A DNA stretch of 64,000 nucleotides from VXOI01 sp965197575 (lineage in GTDB: Bacteria > Chloroflexota > Dehalococcoidia > Lucifugimonadales > UBA3495): the NCBI GenBank assembly GCA_965197575.1, contig OZ240214.1, forward strand, positions 682,001 to 746,000, given 5' to 3'. Under the pieces are notes generated by a model. That model was given only the letters and a program-made list of their open reading frames with translations. It did no database searches and was not told the origin of the DNA. Positions 33,369 through 42,389 of the stretch are shown here, piece by piece. The position numbers and the translations under genes were made by a program. How positions within the stretch are numbered: position 1 is the first letter of the stretch; every line of letters starts with the position of its first letter.

Positions 33369-33935
33369 CTAGTTGAAGCGGTTCATCGCGGTGTCGATGC
33401 CTGCTTGGAGCAGGCATTCTATGGCGGCGACCGCGCGGTCAACGGTCTCGCCGACCAGCCGGGACTCGTCTTCGGAGAACCCGCTCAGGACGTGGTCCAC
33501 CGCGCCGTCCTCCGGGGAAGGCGGCCCGATTCCGATGCGGAGGCGGGGAAAGGCGATGCCGCCGACGGCCTGAATGATGGACCGGATGCCGTTGTGGCCG
33601 GCATCTCCGCCATCGGGACGCAGCCTCATCCTGCCCAAGGGCAGGGCCATCTCGTCATAGACGATCAGCAGGTCGGACCGGTTGGCGGAGAACCGGGTCA
33701 ACAGGTAGGACACAGCCTCTCCGCTGTTATTCATAAATGTCCGTGGCTTGGCCAATACCACCGGGTTCCCTTCGTAAACGCCCCGCCCCAGGACCACCTT
33801 GGGACGCCGTTCGTTGACGGCGACGCCCCACTTTCGGGCTAGGAGATCGACCGTGTGAAAGCCGATGTTGTGCCTCGTGCCTTGATAGCGGGGCCCCGGG
33901 TTGCCCAGCCCGACAATGATGCTGGTGTCAGACAA
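33369..33935 (-). CDS. pth: Peptidyl-tRNA hydrolase
   Basis: A 188-residue Pth. It shows 'IIVGLGNPGPRYQGTRHNIGF' with the catalytic His in RHNIGF, 'KPRTFMNNSGEAV', 'LLIVYDEMALPLGRMRLR' and 'GGDAGHNGIRSI', the whole family pattern. It releases tRNA from peptidyl-tRNA that has dropped off ribosomes. The start is TTG 33935, which overlaps the end of ligA by eight bases and fits the family N-terminus; the frame stays open upstream but there encodes only ligA shadow sequence. Translation is probably coupled to ligA. Confidence 0.93.
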   Translation of the reverse strand: MSDTSIIVGLGNPGPRYQGTRHNIGFHTVDLLARKWGVAVNERRPKVVLGRGVYEGNPVVLAKPRTFMNNSGEAVSYLLTRFSANRSDLLIVYDEMALPLGRMRLRPDGGDAGHNGIRSIIQAVGGIAFPRLRIGIGPPSPEDGAVDHVLSGFSEDESRLVGETVDRAVAAIECLLQAGIDTAMNRFN

Positions 33936-36006
33936 GGCTGCCCTGCTCCGCCTCGGCAAGCGCCGCCCCATCAGCCGCCGCTCCCGGCCATTCCAGCAGG
34001 CGCAGGAAGGCGTCTTCGTCCAGCACCGGCGTACCCAGCTTTTGCGCCGTGGCAACCTTCGATCCTGGCGACTCTCCCACCACCACGTAGCTGGTCTTCT
34101 TGGTCACCGACGACGCGACCTTGCCGCCCAACTCCTTGATTCGCCCCTCAGCGCCGCTGCGGGTGAGCGAGGATAGCGTGCCGGTGACCACGAAAGTCAG
34201 CCCTCCGAAGGGCGCATCCTCCGACGGCGCGGCGGTGGCGGTTACGGGCAGGGCGTCCTGCTCCAGCCGCACCCCGGCGGCGCTCAGCTTTTCGACCACG
34301 GACTGATTCGCCGGGGCTTGGAACCAAGCGACGATGCTGGCGGCAATTTTCGGGCCGATGCCGTCTATCGCGGTCAAATCCTCTTCGGTTGCTTGGGACA
34401 ATTCCTCAACGCTGATGTAGTTGCCGGCCAGCAGTTCGGCCACTTCTGCGCCGACGTGCAGGATGCCCAAAGCGAAGAGCAGGCGGGCCAGGGGGCGGTT
34501 CTTGCTGGCTTCGATGTTGGACATAATTTTGGTAGCCAGCTTGTCGCCCATTCGCTCCAGTTCCAACAGCTTGTCCTTTTCCAGACGGTACAGGCCCGCC
34601 ACATCGGAGACCATCCCCTGCTCGATCAGGATGCCGCACCAGCGTTCGCCCAGCCCGTCGATGTTGGCCGCGCCCTTGCTGACGAAGTGCTTGAGCAGCT
34701 CGAAAAACTGCGCCGGGCAGGAGGAGTTGGGGCAGCGGTGCATTGCATCGTCGTCGGCCTTCATCACCGGCGTTTCACACACCGGGCACCGCTCCGGCAT
34801 ACTGAATTCCAGTTCACCGCCGGTGCGGCAGGCGACTACCGGCCCGACCACTTGGGGGATGACGTCGCCGGCCCGCTCGATCACCACCCAGTCGCCGATG
34901 CGGATGTCCTTGCGGCGAATGTCCTCCTCGTTGTGCAGCGAAGCGTGCTGCACGGTGGCCCCGCTGACCACTACAGGCTCCAGGATGGCATAGGGGTTGA
35001 GGCTGCCGGTGCGTCCCACATTGATGCCGATTTCCAGCAGCCGCGTCGTTGCCTGTTCCGCCGGAAACTTGTAGGCGATGGCCCAGCGCGGCTCTCGGCC
35101 CACCACGCCCAGCGATTCTTGCAGGGCCAGCGGGGAGACTTTGACCACCACGCCGTCCGCCTCGTAGGACAAGCTGTGGCGGTTCTCAAGCCATGATTGG
35201 TAGTAGTCGTGGACCTCTTCGATGGTGCGGCACAGCCGGTTTTCGGGATTGATGCGAAAACCCAGCTCCCGCAGCCATACCAAGGCTTCCCAGTGGGTGT
35301 CCGGGACTTCCGCGCCTTGGGCTTCGCCCAGCGAGTAGACCCAGATTTGCATCTTCCGGGAGGCGGTGACTTTGGGGTCTAGCTGGCGTATGCTGCCCGC
35401 CCCGGTATTGCGCGGGTTGGCGTAAAGCTGCTCGCCCCGCTCCTCCCGTTCTTTGTTGATGCGGTCAAACTCATCGGTGGGCAGATACACCTCGCCGCGC
35501 ACTTCGAGACGCGGCGGCGCGTTTTCCAGCGTCAGGGGTATAGAGCGGATGGTGCGCAGGTTACGGGTCACGTCTTCGCCCGTCGTGCCGTTGCCCCTGG
35601 TTGCGCCTTGGGTCAGCAGGCCGTTTTCGTAGGTGAGGTTGACCGCCAGCCCGTCGATTTTCAGTTCGCACACCATGTCGAAGGCCACGCCGTCCAGCAG
35701 CCCGGATATGCGCGTGTGCCAGGCGGTCAGTTCCTCGAAGTCGAAAGCGTTACCCAAGCTGAGCATCGGGCGCGAATGCTCCACATCGGCGAAGGCCGCC
35801 GACGGCTCACCCCCGACTCGCTGCGTTGGCGAGTCGGGGGTTAATAACTCGGGGTGTTTCGCTTCGATTGCCCGCAGTTCCCGAATCAGCGCGTCATAAT
35901 CTCCATCGCTGATAACCGGGTCATCCAGCGTGTAATAGCGGTGGTTGTGATAGTTGAGCTCGCGCCGCAACTCCGCGGCGCGCTCGGCGGGCGTCCCTTG
36001 CGCCAT
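33928..36006 (-). CDS. ligA: NAD-dependent DNA ligase LigA
   Basis: A 692-residue LigA with all domains in order: Ia helices ('YHNHRYYTLDDPVISDGDYD'), adenylation domain with the nucleophile Lys in 'CELKIDGLA', OB fold ('VGDWVVIERAGDVIPQV' as in family members), the four-Cys zinc finger ('CPVCETPV', 'RCPNSSCPAQ'), HhH repeats ('LTAIDGIGPKIAASIVAWF') and a C-terminal BRCT domain ('GGLTFVVTGTLSSLTR'). It seals nicks using NAD+. The ATG at 36006 is about ten bases after GGAGAC; GTG 36015 directly abuts that site. It overlaps pth by eight bases. An internal 12-bp hairpin at 35810-35840 encodes the conserved PDSPTQRVG motif. Confidence 0.96.
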   Translation of the reverse strand: MAQGTPAERAAELRRELNYHNHRYYTLDDPVISDGDYDALIRELRAIEAKHPELLTPDSPTQRVGGEPSAAFADVEHSRPMLSLGNAFDFEELTAWHTRISGLLDGVAFDMVCELKIDGLAVNLTYENGLLTQGATRGNGTTGEDVTRNLRTIRSIPLTLENAPPRLEVRGEVYLPTDEFDRINKEREERGEQLYANPRNTGAGSIRQLDPKVTASRKMQIWVYSLGEAQGAEVPDTHWEALVWLRELGFRINPENRLCRTIEEVHDYYQSWLENRHSLSYEADGVVVKVSPLALQESLGVVGREPRWAIAYKFPAEQATTRLLEIGINVGRTGSLNPYAILEPVVVSGATVQHASLHNEEDIRRKDIRIGDWVVIERAGDVIPQVVGPVVACRTGGELEFSMPERCPVCETPVMKADDDAMHRCPNSSCPAQFFELLKHFVSKGAANIDGLGERWCGILIEQGMVSDVAGLYRLEKDKLLELERMGDKLATKIMSNIEASKNRPLARLLFALGILHVGAEVAELLAGNYISVEELSQATEEDLTAIDGIGPKIAASIVAWFQAPANQSVVEKLSAAGVRLEQDALPVTATAAPSEDAPFGGLTFVVTGTLSSLTRSGAEGRIKELGGKVASSVTKKTSYVVVGESPGSKVATAQKLGTPVLDEDAFLRLLEWPGAAADGAALAEAEQGSLV

Positions 36007-36120
36007 CTCAAGCACGTCTCCGGCAAGTGTAATGGTTGATATTTTAGAGCTTTCCCCGCCCCGACTGGTATCTTCTTGCTGACGAGAGTATGCGGATTCG
36101 GAAACTGCCGGGAGCCGTCG

Positions 36121-37599
36121 CTACCGCCGGGCCGGGGCTTCCTCGGCGGGGATGCGCGCGGGTTGGGGGCGTGGCGCGGCGGGGGTTAACTTCCGCCAGG
36201 GCAGGCGGCGGCGCTTGCCCCGGTGCCGACGGTAGGTGGCGGCTACGATGTTGGCTAGTTTGGTTGAGTCGTGGCGGGCGGTGGCGGCCTCGTCGATGAC
36301 GTCGGCTTCGATTAGCAGGGCGGGGTCTTCCCACGGATGGCGCGAGCGAATGAAGTCCAGTCCGGCCGGGGTGGGGCCGTCGGGGATGCTGCTATTGGCC
36401 ACCACCGCGTGTACCGCTTCCGCCCCGGCGTAGTGGCGCACCACGGCCAGGTGCTCTTGGACCGAATAGCCCTCGGTCTGCCGCGGCTCCTCGGCCACGT
36501 TGCAGACGTAAACCTTGAGGGCCCTGGATTCCGCCACTGCCTGGGAGATGCCGGGGATGAGCAGGTTGGGGACGATGCTGGTGTAGAGGCTGCCCGGTCC
36601 GATGATAATCAGGTCGGCCTCCTCCAGCGCCGCCACCGCCTCCGGGTGGGCCTGCGGATTGGGCGGCGAAAGGGACAACGATTGCAGCCGCCCCGACGCC
36701 ATAGCCACGCTGGTCTCGCCGATGAGCGTCTCGCCCGCTTCGGTGCTGGCGATGAGGGTCAAGTCAGCGCCGGTCGAAGGGATGACCCGCCCGCGAATTG
36801 CCAGCAGCTCGCCGGCGATTTCCACGGCGCGGTAGAAGTCGCCGCCGATGCCAGCTAAGGCCGCAATCAGCATATTGCCGAAGCTGTGCCCGTCCAACTG
36901 CCCATCGGAGGAGAAGCGGTAGTCCATCAACTGCTGCATCACCGCTTCCGAGTCGGCCAGCGCCACCAGACAGTTGCGGATGTCGCCCGGCGGTTGGATG
37001 CCCAGCTCGTTGCGCAGGCGGCCGGAACTGCCGCCGTCGTCAGCCATGGTCACGATGGCGGTGATGTTGTGGGAGTAGTGTTTGATGCCGCGAATCAGGC
37101 TGGGAAGTCCACTGCCGCCGCCGATGACGGTGATGCGCGGCCCGGAGCCCAAGACCCGCTCGACGTACAACGAATGAAGCAGATTCCACCGTCGAGGCCG
37201 GTTGGTCAGAAGCTGGAGCGAGCGGGCCAGCCCGAAGGCCGCAATCAGCGCGCCCGCAGCCCCCACGCCCAAGAAGACGGCGCCGCGAACGATGGGCGGC
37301 TGTCCGCTGAGGACGATGCGGTCGAAGAAGGAGTTTACGGCCGGTCCGGCTGACACGCTGAGCGCGAACATCGTGCCAACGGCGATAATCAGCAGACCCA
37401 GCGCACCAACCACCAACCACCGCCTGACCGCCAGCCCCGGAGCCAGGAGCAGCAACAGAAAGCGGTTGAGCCGGGGATTCGCCAAGGGGCTGCGAGGCTT
37501 GTTCAAGGCAGGCCGAAATTTGGAGTATGGAATAGGTTGGGGCTGGGGCAGGCAGCCATTTCTATCAAGGGACGATGTTCGTGTCCGCTCCAAGCCCAC
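36121..37599 (-). CDS. yvcK: Gluconeogenesis factor-like protein YvcK (CofD family) with membrane helices
   Basis: A 492-residue protein. After a basic N-terminus there are two or three hydrophobic segments ('WLVVGALGLLIIAVGTMFAL', 'GAVFLGVGAAGALIAAFGLA'), then the YvcK/CofD-like nucleotide-sugar-binding core: 'ITVIGGGSGLPSLIRGIKHY', 'AIVTMADDGGSSGRLR', 'PPGDIRNCLVALAD', 'FGNMLIAALAGI' and 'IGPGSLYTSIVPNLL'. YvcK proteins bind UDP-sugars and influence cell wall and carbon metabolism. The membrane-anchored form also occurs in Chloroflexota and relatives. The GTG at 37599 is uncertain because no clear ribosome site is seen. It is transcribed alone, upstream of ligA by 114 bp. Confidence 0.88.
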   Translation of the reverse strand: MGLERTRTSSLDRNGCLPQPQPIPYSKFRPALNKPRSPLANPRLNRFLLLLLAPGLAVRRWLVVGALGLLIIAVGTMFALSVSAGPAVNSFFDRIVLSGQPPIVRGAVFLGVGAAGALIAAFGLARSLQLLTNRPRRWNLLHSLYVERVLGSGPRITVIGGGSGLPSLIRGIKHYSHNITAIVTMADDGGSSGRLRNELGIQPPGDIRNCLVALADSEAVMQQLMDYRFSSDGQLDGHSFGNMLIAALAGIGGDFYRAVEIAGELLAIRGRVIPSTGADLTLIASTEAGETLIGETSVAMASGRLQSLSLSPPNPQAHPEAVAALEEADLIIIGPGSLYTSIVPNLLIPGISQAVAESRALKVYVCNVAEEPRQTEGYSVQEHLAVVRHYAGAEAVHAVVANSSIPDGPTPAGLDFIRSRHPWEDPALLIEADVIDEAATARHDSTKLANIVAATYRRHRGKRRRLPWRKLTPAAPRPQPARIPAEEAPARR

Positions 37600-37697
37600 A
37601 GCTCTGTGAGAGACGCTGCGACCGGAACAGCGGTTTCAGCCATACCGGGGGCTCTGTTCTGAATGACAATCGGGACAGCGCAGAAACCACCCAGCGT

Positions 37698-38138
37698 TCA
37701 GGAACCGTTTTGATTTGCGCCAAAAATAGCTGAGGCCACCTCCGGGGGCAGTGATACGCCGTGGGATTCCAGCAAAGCCTTTATTCGCTGGATTTCCTCT
37801 TGGCGTCCCTCCTCGCGTCCCTCCTCACGCCCCTCCTGACGGCCCTCCTGACGGCCCTCTTGGCGCGACTTTTCCCGGATCTCCGCCTTTTTTGCTTCCC
37901 GGATTGCCATTCCTCTTTCGAACATTTTCCTTCCCCAATCGAACAGGGCGGCTAGTGGGACTACGAATGACCAGTAAAGCCGGGCCGCCGCCGTTTCGAA
38001 CCACTGGTATAGCCAGAAATCGGTCCCTGCGAATACCTACAACATCACCAAGCTGGCGCAGCCGACGAAGACGAATCCGGCAGCCTGAAATCCTATACCA
38101 CGATCCGCCAATCCGTCGGATATTTCTGACCGCCTCAT
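37698..38138 (-). pseudogene. Membrane/coiled-coil protein gene interrupted by one in-frame TAG
   Basis: From ATG 38138 to the stop at 37698 the frame is continuous (147 codons) except for a TAG at 38037-38039, codon 34. The part before it encodes a helix ending 'GFVFVGCASLVML'. After it the sequence continues as 'VFAGTDFWLYQWFETAAARL' and 'YWSFVVPLAALFDWGRK', then a charged tail with six four-residue units of the type RQEG/REEG and an amphipathic C-terminus. The continuity of membrane-protein-like sequence across the TAG suggests a nonsense mutation, a sequencing error or readthrough. The only conventional intact frame is 37698-37925 (75 residues), starting at an internal Met. Function unknown. 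Confidence 0.6.
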
Positions 38139-38271
38139 TGTACCACCCTACCCAAACACTGCGCAGATGATATTACCACTGCGCTCCTGCCTATGGCTAA
38201 GGAGCGCAGACGAGTGGCGAGCCTGCCCTGCCTGATGCTCAACCTGGCTTAATTGGGGAAGCGTTGCCCCA

Positions 38272-39360
38272 TCAGGCCACGGCAACCCGTCTTCCTTCGT
38301 CGGAGGACTGTTGCAACAGGTCCAGGAAACGGTGCCGTTCAACGGCGGTATCGAAGTCGGGTTGGGACTCGCCTCCGTTTCGGATGGCCTCGCCCAATAT
38401 CTGGTACAGCTGCGCCACGTTGTAGGCTTCCCCCGCGGGCACTGTCTCCGGCGCCAGGGACAACCGGGAGGGCACCGGCAACTCTTGCATCGGCTGGCTT
38501 CCCTGCGCCCCGGACAGCTTCACGTTGCCGTACTGGATCATCTCTGCCGAGTGGGCGGCCAGAGTGCCGTCCCGCCCGTAGACCTCCATGCGCCAGCCGG
38601 CCCCGTTCCACGGAATCGTGCCGACGTGGGCCGAGGCCATCGCGCCGTTGGCCAGCAAGCCGCTGATCGAAACGTTGTCCGGCGCGTCCACCGGGACGGT
38701 CTCCCCGGCGGTCTGCCATTGCGGCGCCTGCACCCCCACCTGTGCCGACAACTCGCGGAACTCTCCGACGCAGTGGCAGAAGATATCGAGGGCGTGCCCC
38801 GAAGCTATGGTGAGGGTGTTGGCACCGTTCCGGCGGTCGGCCATCCAGGCCCGGTCGGCGCCCCGCTGCAACAGGCCAGGCAGGAACATGGTCATATTGG
38901 CGGCCAGCATTTCGCCTACGAAGCCCTCTTCCACCAACTCCTTGATGCGGAGCAAGGCAGGTCCGCCGCGGGCTTGCAGGCCGACCATGTGCCGGACGCC
39001 CTTCTCCCGGGCCAGAGTTGCCAGCTCCTCCGCCTCGCTGGTGTTGGCCCCGAGCGGCCACTCGCAAAAGACATGTTTCCCGGCCTCCAACCCCGCCTTG
39101 ACCATGCCGTAATGGGCTGGCACGCTCACCGAGCAGACCACCAGGTCCACGTTGGGATTGTTAGCCATTTCCGTATAGTCATGGAAGGCCAGCCCGGCCC
39201 CGTAGAACTCCGCCGACTCCCGCGCCGTCTCCGGCCGGGAAGTGCAAACTGCGGTCAACTCGAAGCCGGGCAGGGCCAGGAGGGCGGGCAGATGGGCCCT
39301 CTTGCTCCAACCGTAATTGGCGTTCGCGCCGATGATCCCTACTCGTATCTTTTCCGGCAT
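38272..39360 (-). CDS. Gfo/Idh/MocA-family oxidoreductase, Gal80-like subgroup
   Basis: A 362-residue NAD(P)-dependent oxidoreductase. The Rossmann domain has 'VGIIGANANYGWSKRAHLPA', 'VDLVVCSVSVPAHYGMV' and 'KHVFCEWPLGANTSEAEEL'. The catalytic-loop EKP of most members reads E-W-P here, as in the Gal80-like branch. The C-terminal domain contains 'ASGHALDIFCHCVGEF'. The substrate is likely a sugar or polyol derivative. AAGGAG precedes the ATG by eight bases. It lies 23 bp downstream of the amidase gene and probably shares its transcript. Confidence 0.88.
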   Translation of the reverse strand: MPEKIRVGIIGANANYGWSKRAHLPALLALPGFELTAVCTSRPETARESAEFYGAGLAFHDYTEMANNPNVDLVVCSVSVPAHYGMVKAGLEAGKHVFCEWPLGANTSEAEELATLAREKGVRHMVGLQARGGPALLRIKELVEEGFVGEMLAANMTMFLPGLLQRGADRAWMADRRNGANTLTIASGHALDIFCHCVGEFRELSAQVGVQAPQWQTAGETVPVDAPDNVSISGLLANGAMASAHVGTIPWNGAGWRMEVYGRDGTLAAHSAEMIQYGNVKLSGAQGSQPMQELPVPSRLSLAPETVPAGEAYNVAQLYQILGEAIRNGGESQPDFDTAVERHRFLDLLQQSSDEGRRVAVA

Positions 39361-39383
39361 AAGACCTGCTCCTTAAAGTCGAT

Positions 39384-40811
39384 TCAGTCCAGTGCGGCAG
39401 GGGCTGTCCGCTCGTGCCACGGCGTCGCCTGCTCGTAGGCATAGGCCGCCCGGAACAGCGTTTCCTCGGCGAAGGGCCTCGCGCCCAGTTGCAGCCCGAT
39501 GGGCAGCCCGTCGGTGGTGAACCCACCGGGGATGGAAATCGCGGGCAGGGCGGTCAGCGAATAGCAGCCGGTGTAGGAGCGGCGGAAGAAAAAGCGGGCC
39601 CGAACGTCCTCAGCGTTCTCGAACCGCGCCGTCAGCGCCGTGTGTTTCGGCGCCGGATAAGGGGAGGTAGGGGAGACCAGGACATCGACCTGCTCCAAAG
39701 CGGCCATGAACTCACGCCGCAACAACACGCGGGCCTTGGCCGCCCGGTTATAGACCTTGGCAGGCACCAGGGAGGCCGACAGCAGGCGCGTACGGGTAGC
39801 CTGGTCCAGATCTTCAGGCCGGGTGCGCAGGACCTCGTCCCTGGCTCCCGCGCCCTCGGTGTCCGCTATGCCGACGAAGACCGCGCCCGCCAACTCCACC
39901 AAGGGGATCGAAACTTCCGAAACCTCAGCCCCCAGACCTCGAAGGACGTCGAGGGACGACTCGACCGCCTCGCGCACCTCCGGGTGCATGTCGGGGCTTT
40001 GGTGAAGTTCTCGAATGAGTCCCACTCGCAGGCCTTGCCCTCCCCGCCGCAATCCAGATGTGTAGTCGGGCACCGGCCGACGGCTGGTGTAAGGGTCCTT
40101 TTCATCGTGCCCAGCTATGGCGCCGAGCACTATGGCGCAGTCCTCCACCGTCTTGGTCATCGGAGCGGCCGCGTCCATGAACCAACACATGTGGGTCATG
40201 CCGTAGCGGCTCACTCTGGTGAAGGTCGGGCGGAGGCCCACCACCCCGCAATACGACGCCGGGCCTCGCCCGGAGCCGCCGGTATCCTCTCCGACCGAGG
40301 CAGCGCAGAGGTGGGCCGAGAGCGCCACCCCGGACCCGCTGCTCGATTCCCCGGGCGTCCTCTCCAGGTCCCAGGGGTTGGCGGGGATTCCCCAGGGCGG
40401 GTCTTGAGTGCCGCCCATAGCTAGCTCGCTCAGGTTGAGCTTGCCCAGAAGCACCGCTCCGGCGTCCTTCAAACGCCGGACGATGGTGGCGTCCTCGTCC
40501 GGTACGAATTCAGAGTAAACCCGGGAGCCGTTGGTGGTAAGGATGCCATCGGTCCAGAACTGGTCTTTGACCGCGACAGGGACGCCAGCCAGCGGACCGG
40601 GGTTATCGCCCCGTGCCAACTGCTCGGCTATCTTCTGGGCTGCTACCAGGGCTTCTTCTCGCGTGACTGTGATGTAGGCGGCAAGGCGCGAGTCCAAGCG
40701 GTCGATACGGTCGAGGTAGGCGCGAACGGCGTCTTCCGGTGAAAGCTCACCGCTTCGGATGGCCCGGGCCGTTGCCGCTGCCGACAGGAATGCGGCGTTT
40801 TGGGTGGTCAT
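39384..40811 (-). CDS. Amidase-signature enzyme (GatA-like)
   Basis: A 475-residue amidase-signature protein. The Ser-cisSer-Lys triad can be placed: Lys in 'GVPVAVKDQFW', the cis-Ser in 'PGESSSGSGVALS' and the nucleophile Ser in 'GEDTGGSGRGPASYCGVVGLRPT'. It hydrolyses an amide or, if a GatA homologue, releases ammonia from glutamine for GatCAB. The GGSSGGS run of canonical GatA is altered to GESSSGS. Its start overlaps the stop of a GatC-like gene in an ATGA junction, so the two proteins are probably made together and form a complex. I favour a specialised amidase rather than the housekeeping GatA. Confidence 0.85.
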   Translation of the reverse strand: MTTQNAAFLSAAATARAIRSGELSPEDAVRAYLDRIDRLDSRLAAYITVTREEALVAAQKIAEQLARGDNPGPLAGVPVAVKDQFWTDGILTTNGSRVYSEFVPDEDATIVRRLKDAGAVLLGKLNLSELAMGGTQDPPWGIPANPWDLERTPGESSSGSGVALSAHLCAASVGEDTGGSGRGPASYCGVVGLRPTFTRVSRYGMTHMCWFMDAAAPMTKTVEDCAIVLGAIAGHDEKDPYTSRRPVPDYTSGLRRGGQGLRVGLIRELHQSPDMHPEVREAVESSLDVLRGLGAEVSEVSIPLVELAGAVFVGIADTEGAGARDEVLRTRPEDLDQATRTRLLSASLVPAKVYNRAAKARVLLRREFMAALEQVDVLVSPTSPYPAPKHTALTARFENAEDVRARFFFRRSYTGCYSLTALPAISIPGGFTTDGLPIGLQLGARPFAEETLFRAAYAYEQATPWHERTAPAALD

Positions 40812-41020
40812 ATCGGGTCTTCCTCGGAAAAGATGTTCACCGGTTGTATGTCGGACAGGTCCAGGTCACGCAGCCCGTCCAGCTCGTTCATCAAGCTGTC
40901 GAAACGGTCGGCTACTTCGCTCAGCTCGTCGTCGGCGATGGAAATGCCGGACAACCGGGCCAATTCACGGACGCGGTTTTCTTTGGATGGAAGGCTGGCA
41001 TGGGGCGTATTATCGCTCAC
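40808..41020 (-). CDS. Short GatC-like protein
   Basis: A 70-residue protein resembling the N-terminal half of GatC: 'VRELARLSGISIADDELSEV' is the characteristic LAxLAxL-type helix, followed by a helix containing 'RFDSLMNELDGLRDLDLSDI' and 'QPVNIFSEEDPI'. Canonical GatC is about 95 residues and continues through a conserved region that threads between GatA and GatB; that part is missing. The start GTG 41020 is about eight bases after GAGGA. The stop overlaps the amidase ATG by four bases. It may stabilise the amidase as GatC does for GatA. Confidence 0.7.
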   Translation of the reverse strand: MSDNTPHASLPSKENRVRELARLSGISIADDELSEVADRFDSLMNELDGLRDLDLSDIQPVNIFSEEDPI

Positions 41021-41177
41021 GGGCAGATCCTCGAAGGGGAATGGTGCTCGGTGCCTCAATATATCGTTGGGGCCGCCGCTCTGTCCATACCAGCCCAGCC
41101 TTTGAAGCGGTGCTATACTTGGGCAAGACACATATGACCCACATGGCGTTTCGACCAGCCTTCAGGAGGTGTTTCCG

Positions 41178-42362
41178 ATGAAATGGGCCTCTGCGATTTC
41201 CGAGCAGACCGACCTGGAGGGCGCTATTGCCGAGTGCGCCGTCAGCATCAGGTCTCAGTTGGACGGGGAAGAGCCCGACCTGGCGGTGGCTTTCGTATCG
41301 CCCCATTACCGGAACGACTACGGGCGGGTCGCCGGCCTGATGAGCGAACACGTCGGCGCGGCCCACACCTTCGGCTGCTCCGGCGGCGGGATCATCGGCA
41401 ATGGCCAGGAAGTCGAGCAGCGGCCCGCCCTCTCCATCACCGTCGGCTCGCTGCCCGGCGTCGAGGTTGAAGCGCTGCATCTGGAAGACCACCGCGTACC
41501 CGACCTGGACGCGGGCCCGAGCTCTTGGGAAACACTCTTAGGGGTCACCCGGGACCAAGACCCGCAGTTCGTGATCCTGGCCGACCCGTTCTCCTTCCCG
41601 GTGCAGAACCTCATTATGGGGATGGACTTCGCCTTCCCCGATTCGGCCAAGATTGGCGGCCTGGCCAGCGGCGCTCAACGCCAAGGGGACAACGCGCTGT
41701 TCCTGGACGGCGAGGTCCACGACAGCGGCGCGGTGGCCTTGGTGTTGCACGGCAACATCATGGTCGAAACGGTGGTCGCCCAAGGCTGCCGCCCCATCGG
41801 GGAGCCGATGCGCATCACCTCCAGCCGACGCAACGTGCTGGTGGAGCTGAACGGCCACTCGCCGATGGAAGTGTTGCAGAACATGTACCGCGCCCTCCCC
41901 GAGCGGGATCGGCAATTGATGGGCCACTCCCTTTTCCTCGGCGTGGTGATGGACGAGTTCCTGGACAACCCGATGCAGGGCGACTTCCTGATCCGCAACG
42001 TGGTGGGGATGGACTCCAAGACCGGCAGCCTGGCCATCGGCGAGATGCTGAAGGAAGGCCAACTGGTCCAGTTCCATCTGCGCGACGCCGACACCTCGGC
42101 CCAAGACCTGACCGCCGTCTTGGAGCGCTACGCCTCGGAGAACCGGGAGAACGACGTGCCGGGCGCGCTGCTCTTCTCGTGCTTGGGCCGGGGCCAATAC
42201 CTGTACGGACGGCCCAACCACGACACCGACATCTTCCGCGAAAAGCTCGGCCCGGTGCCCTTGGGCGGGTTCTTCTGCAACGGCGAGATCGGCCCGGTGG
42301 GTGGCACCACGTTCCTGCACGGCTACACCAGTTCCTTCGGCCTGTTCCGCGCCAAGCGCTAG
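41178..42362 (+). CDS. FIST-domain sensory protein
   Basis: A 394-residue protein with FIST N- and C-domains. The N-terminal domain shows 'DLAVAFVSPHYRNDYGRVAG' and 'TFGCSGGGIIGNGQEVEQRP', and the C-terminal domain shows 'GALLFSCLGRGQYLYGRPNH', 'DTDIFRE' and 'PLGGFFCNGEIGPVGG', the recognised signature. FIST domains are intracellular ligand-sensing modules, thought to bind small molecules such as amino acids, usually attached to signalling proteins; here the protein stands alone. The ATG at 41178 follows AGGAGGTG at 8-9 bases; a GTG at 41169 overlaps that site. It is followed 27 bp later by a type 1 binding protein, suggesting paired sensing. Confidence 0.88.
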   Translation: MKWASAISEQTDLEGAIAECAVSIRSQLDGEEPDLAVAFVSPHYRNDYGRVAGLMSEHVGAAHTFGCSGGGIIGNGQEVEQRPALSITVGSLPGVEVEALHLEDHRVPDLDAGPSSWETLLGVTRDQDPQFVILADPFSFPVQNLIMGMDFAFPDSAKIGGLASGAQRQGDNALFLDGEVHDSGAVALVLHGNIMVETVVAQGCRPIGEPMRITSSRRNVLVELNGHSPMEVLQNMYRALPERDRQLMGHSLFLGVVMDEFLDNPMQGDFLIRNVVGMDSKTGSLAIGEMLKEGQLVQFHLRDADTSAQDLTAVLERYASENRENDVPGALLFSCLGRGQYLYGRPNHDTDIFREKLGPVPLGGFFCNGEIGPVGGTTFLHGYTSSFGLFRAKR

Positions 42363-42389
42363 GACGCCTGGCGTTAAGGTATTCCCAAC

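Noticed and set aside
35810..35840. Perfect 12-bp hairpin CCCCCGACTCGC/GCGAGTCGGGGG in the middle of ligA
   Set aside because: It encodes the conserved LigA motif PDSPTQRVG in frame and has no T-tract, so coding constraint explains it; not a terminator or insertion.
37795..37865. 12-bp tandem repeat that could be mistaken for a repeat array or CRISPR
   Set aside because: The units are contiguous without spacers and encode RQEG/REEG in frame, so it is a coding coiled-coil repeat.
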